The notes under the pieces are model-generated. The model had not been told where the DNA came from. It did not search any database and worked only from the letters and a program-made list of their open reading frames with translations. Of a stretch of DNA of 46,675 nucleotides, positions 1 to 7,815 are shown piece after piece. Source of the DNA: an uncultured Bacteroidota bacterium. GTDB lineage: Bacteria > Bacteroidota > Bacteroidia > Chitinophagales > Saprospiraceae. A program made the position numbers and the translations under genes. Numbering within the stretch: the stretch's first letter is position 1; each line of letters starts with the position of its first letter. The DNA lies in NCBI GenBank assembly GCA_902609095.1, contig CACLQQ010000012.1, forward strand, positions 1-46,675. The letters run 5' to 3'.

Positions 1-1280
1 ATATTAATATTTAGTGATGAGGATCTTCTCCACACTGAGAATCCTTGAAATAGTTCAGAATTGTCACATGCATAAGGAAATCTCCAAGAAATCAAGTTTT
101 CTGATGAACTAACTTTTTCAGAGCTCACATCTTCTGGCGAAGGCCCCAATATTTTAATTCGAACAGTTTTAAGTGTTGCTGCTCCACCATTAAGCCCCAG
201 GAAGTTATCAGTTACTTTAAAGACAACTTGATAATATGTCTCAGCAATATCCTCACAGGATGTTTGCCACCTAAATGATCCTTGAAGAGTAGATCGAACA
301 AAATTTCTAACCACATTAAAACTGACATCATTGGAATCTAAAAGTAAAGGAGCACCAGTTGCTTCTAATGTCAAACGTTGAGCAGTATCTATATCTTCTG
401 CTAATACATCAAACTCGATTAATTCTCCAGCAATGACACATAGTTCATCGACTGTTTCGATTTTGGGGATATTGTTTTCATTAAGATCTTGATCAAAGCA
501 TGCAAGTACTAGGATCTGCATATCTCTAATGATCTCATTGATTAACAAGCCATTGCGATATTCTTTGATCAGTATAGTGATATTAAAATCACCTTGAACT
601 GGAGGGTTCTCCCAAACGAAATCACCTGAAACCGGATCTAAACTGACTCTATTACTATCGGACGGCGCTACTTCATCAGGGAGATTATAATTCGGGACTT
701 CAATGCCCTCTTCTTGAAAGGGTGTAATTAGCTCATAGGATAAGCTATCACCGTCTGGATCAAAAGCATTTGGATTATGCACAAAGGTTTGGTTTGTACA
801 AGCAAAATCTATGGGCGGTTGAAGTAGAATCGCAGAACTATTGCTGCCTTGAAATCTACGATCTAATAAGGTTAAAGTCGTTTCTAAATAAAACTGAATG
901 TTTACCGAATTAGGAAAATCTATATTTTGGATACCAGCAATTCGATTTGGGTCGGTTACTGATAGTTTATATCGGCTTCGGGTAGGGTATGTGTGCGTTG
1001 CGATGTAGGTATTCTTCTTTACATCATTAGGTAATTCCTCACCGTTTCCATTACTTCTCCTTACAAATAAAGAGGTTCCATCCCCCCAAAAAAGTTCAAG
1101 ACTATCTCTATCAGCTGCAAAACTACTTGTTCTCGTAAACGTGGTAATAGTTGCTCTAATGGTAAGATCGTCGATCTGCTCATAAGTGATTTCACCCGCT
1201 CTATTATGAGTAGCATAAAGTGCAGACTGAGCTACTACTACAAATAAGCTTATTGAAAATACTCTTGATAAAATACGCAC
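1..1280 (-). CDS. Gliding-motility-type secreted surface protein (partial)
   Basis: The gene is open over about 426 codons and runs off the left edge, so the C-terminus is missing. The start is a GTG at 1280, nine bases after the rfbD stop; an in-frame TAA lies four codons upstream. A hydrophobic signal peptide is followed by THNRAGEITYEQ, an opening I know from large Bacteroidota surface proteins that end in gliding-motility or type IX sorting domains. Further on are Ig/cadherin-like stretches (for example NPNAFDPDGDSLSYELI) and, near the edge, a fibronectin-III-like segment (ISWRFPYACDN). It is probably exported and cell-surface attached. The C-terminal domain cannot be checked here. It is the last visible gene of an operon read leftward from 5474. 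Confidence 0.75.
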   Translation of the reverse strand, partial: MRILSRVFSISLFVVVAQSALYATHNRAGEITYEQIDDLTIRATITTFTRTSSFAADRDSLELFWGDGTSLFVRRSNGNGEELPNDVKKNTYIATHTYPTRSRYKLSVTDPNRIAGIQNIDFPNSVNIQFYLETTLTLLDRRFQGSNSSAILLQPPIDFACTNQTFVHNPNAFDPDGDSLSYELITPFQEEGIEVPNYNLPDEVAPSDSNRVSLDPVSGDFVWENPPVQGDFNITILIKEYRNGLLINEIIRDMQILVLACFDQDLNENNIPKIETVDELCVIAGELIEFDVLAEDIDTAQRLTLEATGAPLLLDSNDVSFNVVRNFVRSTLQGSFRWQTSCEDIAETYYQVVFKVTDNFLGLNGGAATLKTVRIKILGPSPEDVSSEKVSSSENLISWRFPYACDNSELFQGFSVWRRSSSLNIN

Positions 1281-1289
1281 ATAACCAAG

Positions 1290-2153
1290 TTAAGTCATAG
1301 GGCCTAATTCTTCAAGGCAATCGGCGAGACTTTCTTTCCAATGCGGAATTTCTTTGGATAGTAGATTTTGAATTTTGTCAGTAGACATGACACTCCACAA
1401 TGGTCTTGGAGCAGGAGCACCATATGCGGATGTACTGATTCCTGATACCTTACATTCTATCTTGCAATAGTCGAAAATCTCTTTGGCGAATTCCATCCAG
1501 GTGGTTTTGCCTCTATTGCAATAGTTGTAGATGCCCGTTATTTTAGAGCGGGTTTGTATGATATCTATAATTGCCCTAACAAGATCCCGTGAATAGGTTG
1601 GCGCACCGTATTGGTCACTAACTATATTGAGTTCTTCTCTTTCCATGCCAAGCTTGATCATTGTCTTCACGAAGTTGTTCCCTTGTGCTCCATATAACCA
1701 TGAAACTCTGATGATCAAATGATTATCCAATTGACTGATAATAGATAACTCTCCAGCTCTTTTGGATTTGCCATATATGCCAAGGGGATTGCAAGAGTCT
1801 GATTCAATAAGAGGAGAATCCTTGTCAATATGATATACATAATCAGTACTGATATGTATTAGCTTGGTTTGTAGCTGCTCGGCAATTATCGCAAGATTAT
1901 TTGCGCCATGATCATTGATCGAGAATGCTTCATTAACCTCCTGCTCGGCCTGATCCACAGCAGTATATGCGGCACAATTAATAATAATATCAGGGTTCAG
2001 AGTTGAGATTGTGTTGGTAACATCACTTGAGTTAGTTATATCTAACTCGATACTACCTAAAAAAGTAAACCGAAAATCCTCATGCCTTAGTTTTTGAAAC
2101 TCTTGACCTAATTGTCCATTAGCACCAGTAACGACGATATGCTTAATCTTCAT
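1290..2153 (-). CDS. rfbD: dTDP-4-dehydrorhamnose reductase
   Basis: RmlD/RfbD reduces dTDP-4-dehydro-L-rhamnose to dTDP-L-rhamnose with NAD(P)H, the last step in making the sugar donor for surface polysaccharides. The 287 residues are the usual length. The N-terminal Rossmann fold shows GANGQLG (residues 10-16), the STDYV strand lies at 102-106, and the short-chain dehydrogenase pair is Y127/K131 in YGKSK. The start codon overlaps the end of rfbC by 11 bases, so the two are probably translationally coupled. rfbA and rfbB are not in this window, so the pathway is only half present here. Confidence 0.93.
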   Translation of the reverse strand: MKIKHIVVTGANGQLGQEFQKLRHEDFRFTFLGSIELDITNSSDVTNTISTLNPDIIINCAAYTAVDQAEQEVNEAFSINDHGANNLAIIAEQLQTKLIHISTDYVYHIDKDSPLIESDSCNPLGIYGKSKRAGELSIISQLDNHLIIRVSWLYGAQGNNFVKTMIKLGMEREELNIVSDQYGAPTYSRDLVRAIIDIIQTRSKITGIYNYCNRGKTTWMEFAKEIFDYCKIECKVSGISTSAYGAPAPRPLWSVMSTDKIQNLLSKEIPHWKESLADCLEELGPMT

Positions 2154-2694
2154 AAGGCTTATGTTGGCCGAATTTTGATTGTTTTGTATCCTTTGAAGAG
2201 AGCAAAGGGTCTATATCTAAATCAGGCCATTTGATGTTGAGGGTATCATCATTGAATAGAATTCCCTCTTCATCATCTTTTGAGTAATAATTATCGCATT
2301 TATAACCAAAAATAGCCTCGTCTGAAAGCACAAGAAAGCCATGTGCGAACCCCCTTGGTATCAATAGTTGCTTTTTATTTTTATCTGTTAGTATTTCTCC
2401 ATACCATTGACCATAAAATGGAGAGTTTGGTCTAATGTCTACAGCTACATCAAAGATTTCACCTACTATAGCCCTTACTAACTTGGCTTGCGCAAACTTT
2501 CCTACCTGGTAATGTAGTCCTCTAAGGACTCCTTTTTGGGATTTAGACTCATTGTCTTGGACCCATTTATAGTTACTAAGTTCACTTGGGAACTTAGATT
2601 GATTGAAAGATTCGAAGAAGTATCCTCGATCATCATAATATACTTGAGGCTCGATAATTTTGAGATCAGTAATCGGAGAGTCAGTAATTACCAA
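2143..2694 (-). CDS. rfbC: dTDP-4-dehydrorhamnose 3,5-epimerase
   Basis: RmlC/RfbC is a cupin epimerase that inverts C3 and C5 of dTDP-4-dehydro-6-deoxyglucose ahead of RfbD. The 183-residue length fits the family. The signature RGLHYQ (residues 58-63) carries the catalytic His61, and GFAHGF (about 115-120) and the Tyr at about 131 match other active-site positions. The gene begins seven bases after the der stop and overlaps rfbD at its 3' end. Sugar-nucleotide genes are therefore read from the same transcript as the ribosome-assembly GTPases era and der. Confidence 0.94.
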   Translation of the reverse strand: MVITDSPITDLKIIEPQVYYDDRGYFFESFNQSKFPSELSNYKWVQDNESKSQKGVLRGLHYQVGKFAQAKLVRAIVGEIFDVAVDIRPNSPFYGQWYGEILTDKNKKQLLIPRGFAHGFLVLSDEAIFGYKCDNYYSKDDEEGILFNDDTLNIKWPDLDIDPLLSSKDTKQSKFGQHKPYED

Positions 2695-2701
2695 AATGAG
2701 A

Positions 2702-4009
2702 CTATTTTTTCCTAAAATATAATGTTAAAGGTACGCCACTAAAGTCATATCTCGATCTCATCTGGTTCTCCAGATAGCTCTTATACGCTCCAGTTATGTG
2801 TTTAGGGTAATTGCAGAAAAATGCAAAAGCTGGAAAATGTGTAGGTAGTTGAGTTAGGTATTTAATCTTGATCAACTTGCCTCTATGTGCAGGTGGAGGA
2901 TATTTGGTCAGCATTTCTTCTAATACTTCATTGAGCTCAGATGTCTTAATCCGTTGACTTTTCTTTTTATAAACCTCCATCAGTTTTTCCACCGCCTTAA
3001 AGATTCTCTGTTTCTCAAGAGCCGATATAAACAAGATCGGAATATCATTAAATGGAGCAAGTTTAGATTTTAACCCAAGAGCATAATCTCGTGCTGTATT
3101 AGTTTCTTTTGCAATAAGATCCCATTTGTTGACTAATAAAACAACGCCTTTTTTCCTTTTAGCAATTAGAGATAAAATGTTCATGTCTTGAGACTCTAAA
3201 CCAAGTGTAGCATCAATCATCAACAAGCATACGTCAGCCTCATCGATTGCCTTAACTGCACGGATAATCGAGTAAAATTCCAAGTCTTCATGTACCTTTT
3301 TCTTTTTTCTGATTCCAGCTGTATCAATCAAAATGAATTCATGTCCGAACTTATTGTAATGGCTATGGATGGCGTCTCTCGTCGTTCCAGCCACATCTGT
3401 GACTATGTTTCTCTCTTCACCTAATAGGGCATTGATCAAAGAAGATTTTCCAACATTAGGTCTTCCTAAAATGCAAAATTTCGGAAGCTCGCTCTCTTCA
3501 TTAGTCTCTTTATCAGGAGGTAACATGTCAATGATTGCATCAAGTAACTCTCCTGAGCCACTCCCAGTGATAGAGGATAGAAAGAATGTATCATTAAATC
3601 CTAGACTCCAAAACTCGTTGGCGGCAAGTTGTCGAGTTCCATTATCAACCTTATTGACAGCGAGAATGGTCGGTTTATCCGTTTTACGAAGCATCCTGGC
3701 TACCGATTCATCTAAATCCGTAATGCCTGTCGTAACATCAGTCAGAAATATGATAATATCTGCTTCGTCTATGGCGATCTGTACTTGAGACCGAATCGCA
3801 GCTTCGAATACATCGCTTGAATTGATTACGAATCCTCCAGTGTCTGCGACATTTACTGATCTACCATTCCATTCCGTGTACCCATAGATTCTATCACGGG
3901 TAACACCACTAACATTATCTATAATTGACTTACGTTCACCGACTAATCGATTGAACAGTGTTGATTTTCCTACATTAGGACGCCCTACTATGGCGATTAG
4001 GTTTGACAT
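2702..4009 (-). CDS. der: Ribosome biogenesis GTPase Der (EngA)
   Basis: Der is an essential tandem-GTPase that helps mature the 50S subunit. The 435 residues contain two complete G domains. The first has GRPNVGKS at 9-16, DTGG at 56-59 and NKVD at 119-122; the second has GRPNVGKSS at 182-190, a DTAGI switch and NKWD. A C-terminal KH-like region ends in a basic FRKK tail. Length and order are typical. It lies nine bases after era and seven before rfbC. No lesion is seen, in contrast to the broken genes a few kilobases away. Confidence 0.97.
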   Translation of the reverse strand: MSNLIAIVGRPNVGKSTLFNRLVGERKSIIDNVSGVTRDRIYGYTEWNGRSVNVADTGGFVINSSDVFEAAIRSQVQIAIDEADIIIFLTDVTTGITDLDESVARMLRKTDKPTILAVNKVDNGTRQLAANEFWSLGFNDTFFLSSITGSGSGELLDAIIDMLPPDKETNEESELPKFCILGRPNVGKSSLINALLGEERNIVTDVAGTTRDAIHSHYNKFGHEFILIDTAGIRKKKKVHEDLEFYSIIRAVKAIDEADVCLLMIDATLGLESQDMNILSLIAKRKKGVVLLVNKWDLIAKETNTARDYALGLKSKLAPFNDIPILFISALEKQRIFKAVEKLMEVYKKKSQRIKTSELNEVLEEMLTKYPPPAHRGKLIKIKYLTQLPTHFPAFAFFCNYPKHITGAYKSYLENQMRSRYDFSGVPLTLYFRKK

Positions 4010-4018
4010 ATATTGTTC

Positions 4019-4912
4019 TTAGTGCAAATATCCATAAGATTTTAATGATCTGTCATCATCTCGCCATTTCTCTTTTACCTTGACATGTAATTCTAGAAAA
4101 ACCTTTTTATTAATAAAGGTCTCAATTGCTTTGCGTGAATCGGTCCCTAAGGCCCTAATAGCAGAAGCCCCTTTCCCAATGATTATGGATTTCTGAGTCT
4201 TACGATTAACTATGATATCTGCCATGATATGAATCATTGGTCCAGATCGAGATTGACGATCTTTGAATGTATGAACAATGACTTCACAGCTGTATGGAAT
4301 TTCTTGATGATATCGGTTTAAAATATTTTCTCTGATGATCTCAGAAACAAAGAAGCGCTCACTTTTATCTGTGAACTGATCTTTTGGATAATATGCAGGT
4401 CCTTCTGGAAGGTGACTCACAATTAAATTTTGAATTCCCTCAACTCCTACATTTTCTAATGCGGATATTGCGCAGATATGGTCAAAGTCGACTTGATCTG
4501 ACCACCAGGAACTTAGTTTCTCAATCTGATCTTGAGTAGAAACATCCATCTTATTGATGATTAAGATCTTTGGTGTTTCTAATTGAGTGATACTTCTGAG
4601 AACCTTGGGATCTATTTGAGGATCTTCGAGAGTGTCGATCATATAAATTAATATGTCTGCATCTTCTAAGGCTGAAAATGCAAACGAGTTCATAGCAGAC
4701 TGCATCTTGTAATGTGGCTTTAATATGATTCCTGGAGTATCACTAAAGATGATCTGATATTTAGGCTCGTTAATTATTGCTATGATTCGATGTCTTGTAG
4801 TCTGAGGCTTATTGGTTATTATGGATAGCCTCTCGCCAATAAGGGCATTGAGTAGAGTAGATTTTCCAACATTTGGATTACCGATTATATTAACGAAACC
4901 AGATTTATGCAT
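4019..4912 (-). CDS. era: GTPase Era
   Basis: Era binds the 3' end of 16S rRNA and takes part in 30S assembly. The 297-residue protein has GNPNVGKST from residue 11, the switch segment NKPQTTRHR, DTPG, NKMD and SALE. A C-terminal KH domain shows the IIIGKGAS turn and the family's LKVKV-like strand (LHVKVKEKWR). Its start overlaps the 3' end of the upstream 189-aa gene by eight bases, indicating coupling. The order era-der is common in Bacteroidota. Confidence 0.96.
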   Translation of the reverse strand: MHKSGFVNIIGNPNVGKSTLLNALIGERLSIITNKPQTTRHRIIAIINEPKYQIIFSDTPGIILKPHYKMQSAMNSFAFSALEDADILIYMIDTLEDPQIDPKVLRSITQLETPKILIINKMDVSTQDQIEKLSSWWSDQVDFDHICAISALENVGVEGIQNLIVSHLPEGPAYYPKDQFTDKSERFFVSEIIRENILNRYHQEIPYSCEVIVHTFKDRQSRSGPMIHIMADIIVNRKTQKSIIIGKGASAIRALGTDSRKAIETFINKKVFLELHVKVKEKWRDDDRSLKSYGYLH

Positions 4913-5474
4913 ATTCTGACATAATGTTTTGAACGGCTTGATATATACCCCCAGGTTTTAAGTTTTGCCAGATTAATTCATTGTATTCATCTCCTAGCAT
5001 AATATAATTTTTAAGATAGATTTGATTCATCTCATCTAATACATGTTCTCGAGTATTTATAAAGCAAACCCAGCCATCTTCCTCTTTTACATCATCATAC
5101 CACTCTTCGTAATAACAGTCGTCATCACAATGAAAAGTCAAGACGTTATCACAGAGTATGATAAACTTAGTTATTTCATGTTTGGCGATGTGATCTATAA
5201 TTTCCCTCTTAAGGTACATGACATCATTATTGATACAATCGTTCCATTCGCCAAATAATTCGATAATTACATAGCCTTCATGATAATCTGCGTAAAGCAT
5301 CTTAGCATAAAGAGTAGGTGAACCAATATAATCCCACTGAGGGTGAAGAAAGTAATTATATATTTTTTGACTGTACTGAAACTCGCTGTATTGCCTGCCG
5401 TAGAAAGGGCTGCGATCATCCTGCGCAGCTATGTATTGATCCCTCCATCTGTAGTGTGGTTCTATATCGTGCAT
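4905..5474 (-). CDS. Conserved hypothetical protein upstream of era
   Basis: This 189-residue protein has no motif that gives a function. It has no signal peptide or membrane segment and is unusually rich in Tyr, Trp, Asp and Glu (for example CDDDCYYEEWYDD near residue 125). The opening HDIEPHYRWRDQY and the central FGEWNDCINND look like a conserved soluble cytoplasmic family that I recall from Bacteroidota without an assigned role. It is the first gene of the era-der-rfbC-rfbD transcript and overlaps era by eight bases, so a role linked to ribosome assembly or the envelope is conceivable but only inferred. Confidence 0.72.
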   Translation of the reverse strand: MHDIEPHYRWRDQYIAAQDDRSPFYGRQYSEFQYSQKIYNYFLHPQWDYIGSPTLYAKMLYADYHEGYVIIELFGEWNDCINNDVMYLKREIIDHIAKHEITKFIILCDNVLTFHCDDDCYYEEWYDDVKEEDGWVCFINTREHVLDEMNQIYLKNYIMLGDEYNELIWQNLKPGGIYQAVQNIMSEYA

Positions 5475-5484
5475 TTAAGCGTAT

Positions 5485-5512
5485 CTTCGCTCGCAAAGTA
5501 GAACAATAAACG
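5485..5512 (-). promoter_or_regulatory. Possible promoter of the era-der operon
   Basis: Reading the minus strand ahead of the 189-aa gene, a TTATTG element is followed by TACTTTGCG, one base short of the Bacteroidota -7 box TAnnTTTG. The spacing between the two is too short for a standard -33/-7 pair. It is proposed mainly because the region just upstream is a dead gene and the operon must start somewhere near here. Confidence 0.25.
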
Positions 5513-5536
5513 TTATGGTGCAGCTCTATTTGCAGC

Positions 5537-6620
5537 TTACCACCAAACTGGTCTATTAATGGTCGAGCCAGGGACCTTGGTGCAGTCATAGCAAAGCAGG
5601 TCAGCACCTCGCATGGGACATCCCGTTCGTTCATCACATATGGCGTCATTAGAGTTATCAAAGCACTCAGGAGGTGCTCTATTACAGTAAGGTCTGATGC
5701 TATCTTGTTTAATTCTGATATTTTAAGCCTGAGAGGCATAGAAATATCCAAAAATCTCTTCTTCAGGATTGGTTACGTTTCTGATATTTGTACCAAGTTT
5801 ATTCGGTGGATCATTGAATATCGTTTCATTAAGTGTGAGTAAAGATTGAATATTACTTAGATGTTCAATTGTGGCATCATCAGTCGAGAACTGACGTACG
5901 GAGAAATAGTAGCCCTCTCTCCATCTTTTATATACAGGAACTTCATAAATAATTCATAATAATCCAATCTTTCGATATTCAAGGCCTCAGTATCAAGTAG
6001 AAGGACTCGATTAGTAATTGGATTTTCGACTACGTAACAAGTTAGTGCAGGTATATCAGAGTTTACTTGATAGGTCTGATTCACCTCCCAATGAAGTGCA
6101 TTATTAGCGCCATTATGTAATGGACTATTTATAGCAATTGAAATACGCCCTTCTTCACTAATTTTCCTAACGAATTTATGGCCAGAGCTGAAGATTTTTC
6201 AAACTACATTGATTCCGGTATTGCTAATGTTGGTTTATAGACTATCTCAGACTCGTAAATTCTACCCAGTAAGTCGCTAACCCTTAAAACATGTCCTATT
6301 TCAGAACTTAGATCATAATCTGAGGCAGTGAATGAAAGGCCATAGCTTCCCAATCCGAGCTGAGGTAAGTATAGTACCTTTGAACCATTTCTAGTGGTCT
6401 CTTAATCAACAGATACTGTTGATCTGGTAGAACTTTCATAGTTGAAAACTTTTTGAATATTTATCTAAGCATAATTATTTGATTCATGGTGTAGCTCTGC
6501 TATCCTACCATCTATAACAAGCTGATCGGCAGTACCTCTATCAACGTCAAAATCAATTTGATTAACACAACTTGTGCCGATGATTGATAGTGATATTGAT
6601 ACAAAGAAAAGTTCTCTCAT
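5537..6620 (-). pseudogene. DUF4249 lipoprotein pseudogene, copy B
   Basis: The start (ATG at 6620) and end (TAA at 5537-5539, after RPVWW) are both still recognisable. The leader MRELFFVSISLSIIGTSC has a lipobox. The body matches the neighbouring copy: QLVIDGRIAEL, NYA-stop-INIQKVF, PQLGLGSY, then WEVNQTYQV and CYVVENPITN, and a Cys-rich tail CYDCTKVPGST. In-frame stops include TAG at 6465-6467 and TAA at 6402-6404, with more downstream (after PESM and after FYASQA). At least two frameshifts are needed to follow the homology, near 6165 and near 5945. DUF4249 proteins are outer-membrane lipoproteins that partner TonB-dependent receptors. This copy cannot yield a full protein. Confidence 0.85.
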
Positions 6621-6622
6621 TC

Positions 6623-7701
6623 TCACCAATCAGGTTTGACAGTAGAGACACCAGGAACCGTCCTGCAATCACAACATAGCGGATCAGCTCCAACTGCAGG
6701 CCTTCTTGTTCGAGGATCTAAATTACAATCTGCTCTTAAGTCTGTTCCACCTTGGGCAACTTTTTTAGTACAATATGTTCGAACGTTAGCAACTTTTACT
6801 CTGATATCAGTGGCCTGACTCACATAGAAATAATCAAAGACATCTTCATCAGGATTATAAATATTTATAATATTGGTTTGTAGTTTATTCAATGGATCAT
6901 TGGAGATTGTTGTGGTTTGGGTTAATAGTGAATTAATATTTCTAATGTTAGTAGTAGCACCAGCATCTAAGCCAAATTGTCGGACAGTGAAATATATTCC
7001 CTCTCTAAATTTCTTAGATACGGGTGTTATAAATAAAAACATATCATCTGCCTGCTGAAGACTTAAATCTCTCGTATCAAGCAGTAGAAAAGCATTCGTT
7101 ATAATATCTTCTGTAACATAGCACTTTCTTATTTGTGTAGTGCTAATTTGAAAGGTTTGATTGGCTTCTCATAGCAGTGAATTTTCGTCATTTGACAATA
7201 GAGGTGTCGATATCTTTAGTATAGCCTGATCTTCAACTGTAGATAATCCAAGAGTCAATAACTACGGTAGGTACTATTTCAACATTTAGATGCCCTGGAA
7301 TGGGCACCAAAGATTTTATTAGTCATTTGATGCATATTCTCTTCCATCCAGTGTTTCTAGCTATAATTTATGTTCAAGGTCATCACTGAGATCATATTCT
7401 GAATCTGTGAATTATCCTTCATATGCGCCTAAACCTATCTGGGGAAGATCAAGCGATTGAATCCCGTTAGAAATTTCAACTTGTTCTACGGATACCGTAG
7501 ATCGAGGGGAACTTTCAAAATTGAAAACTCTCTGAATATTTACTTCGGCATAGTTATAAGGCTCATTTAGTAGCTCTACTATTCTACCGTCGATTACCAA
7601 CTGATCAACTTCTTCTCCATTCATGGCAAAATCTATTTGATCAACACAACTGAGTAAACTCAGAATTAATAATGAAATCAGAAACAGCTTTTTTGGAATT
7701 A
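6623..7701 (-). pseudogene. DUF4249 lipoprotein pseudogene, copy A
   Basis: The leader KKLFLISLLILSLLSC is present but no in-frame ATG precedes it; an ATA three codons before the first KK may be the decayed start. The N-terminal part reads on to PQIGLGAYEG and then meets TAA (7412-7414), further stops and a frameshift. The LLWE of the family appears as LL-TGA-E (TGA at 7169-7171). The C-terminal third (REGIYFTVRQFG to VKPDW) is open to its proper stop at 6623. It sits two bases before copy B, so the pair was a tandem, co-translated duplication. It is divergent from the intact receptor gene at 7816. A remnant C-terminal peptide could still be translated but would lack the lipid anchor. Confidence 0.85.
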
Positions 7702-7789
7702 CTATCGTATCGATATTGGATATAACAATTCTCTTCCATTTTTTAATATACGTCTATCCCGTGAACTATATTAGAATCTATTTTTTATT

Positions 7790-7797
7790 TACTATTG
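7790..7797 (+). promoter_or_regulatory. Possible -7 box of the TonB receptor operon
   Basis: TACTATTG differs at one position from the Bacteroidota TAnnTTTG box and lies 18 bases before the receptor ATG at 7816. No clear TTG -33 element is seen at the right distance, so the call is weak. Confidence 0.25.
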
Positions 7798-7815
7798 CAT
7801 CCGTTAACCTGAACT

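Noticed and set aside
3369..3788. A plus-strand frame inside der.
   Set aside because: It is a shadow of the intact der gene with no homology of its own. Similar antisense frames elsewhere were left out for the same reason.
5416..5751. A 111-aa minus-strand frame that looked like a gene.
   Set aside because: It is the wrong frame over the tail of DUF4249 copy B. The homologous reading gives CYDCTKVPGST and ends at 5537.
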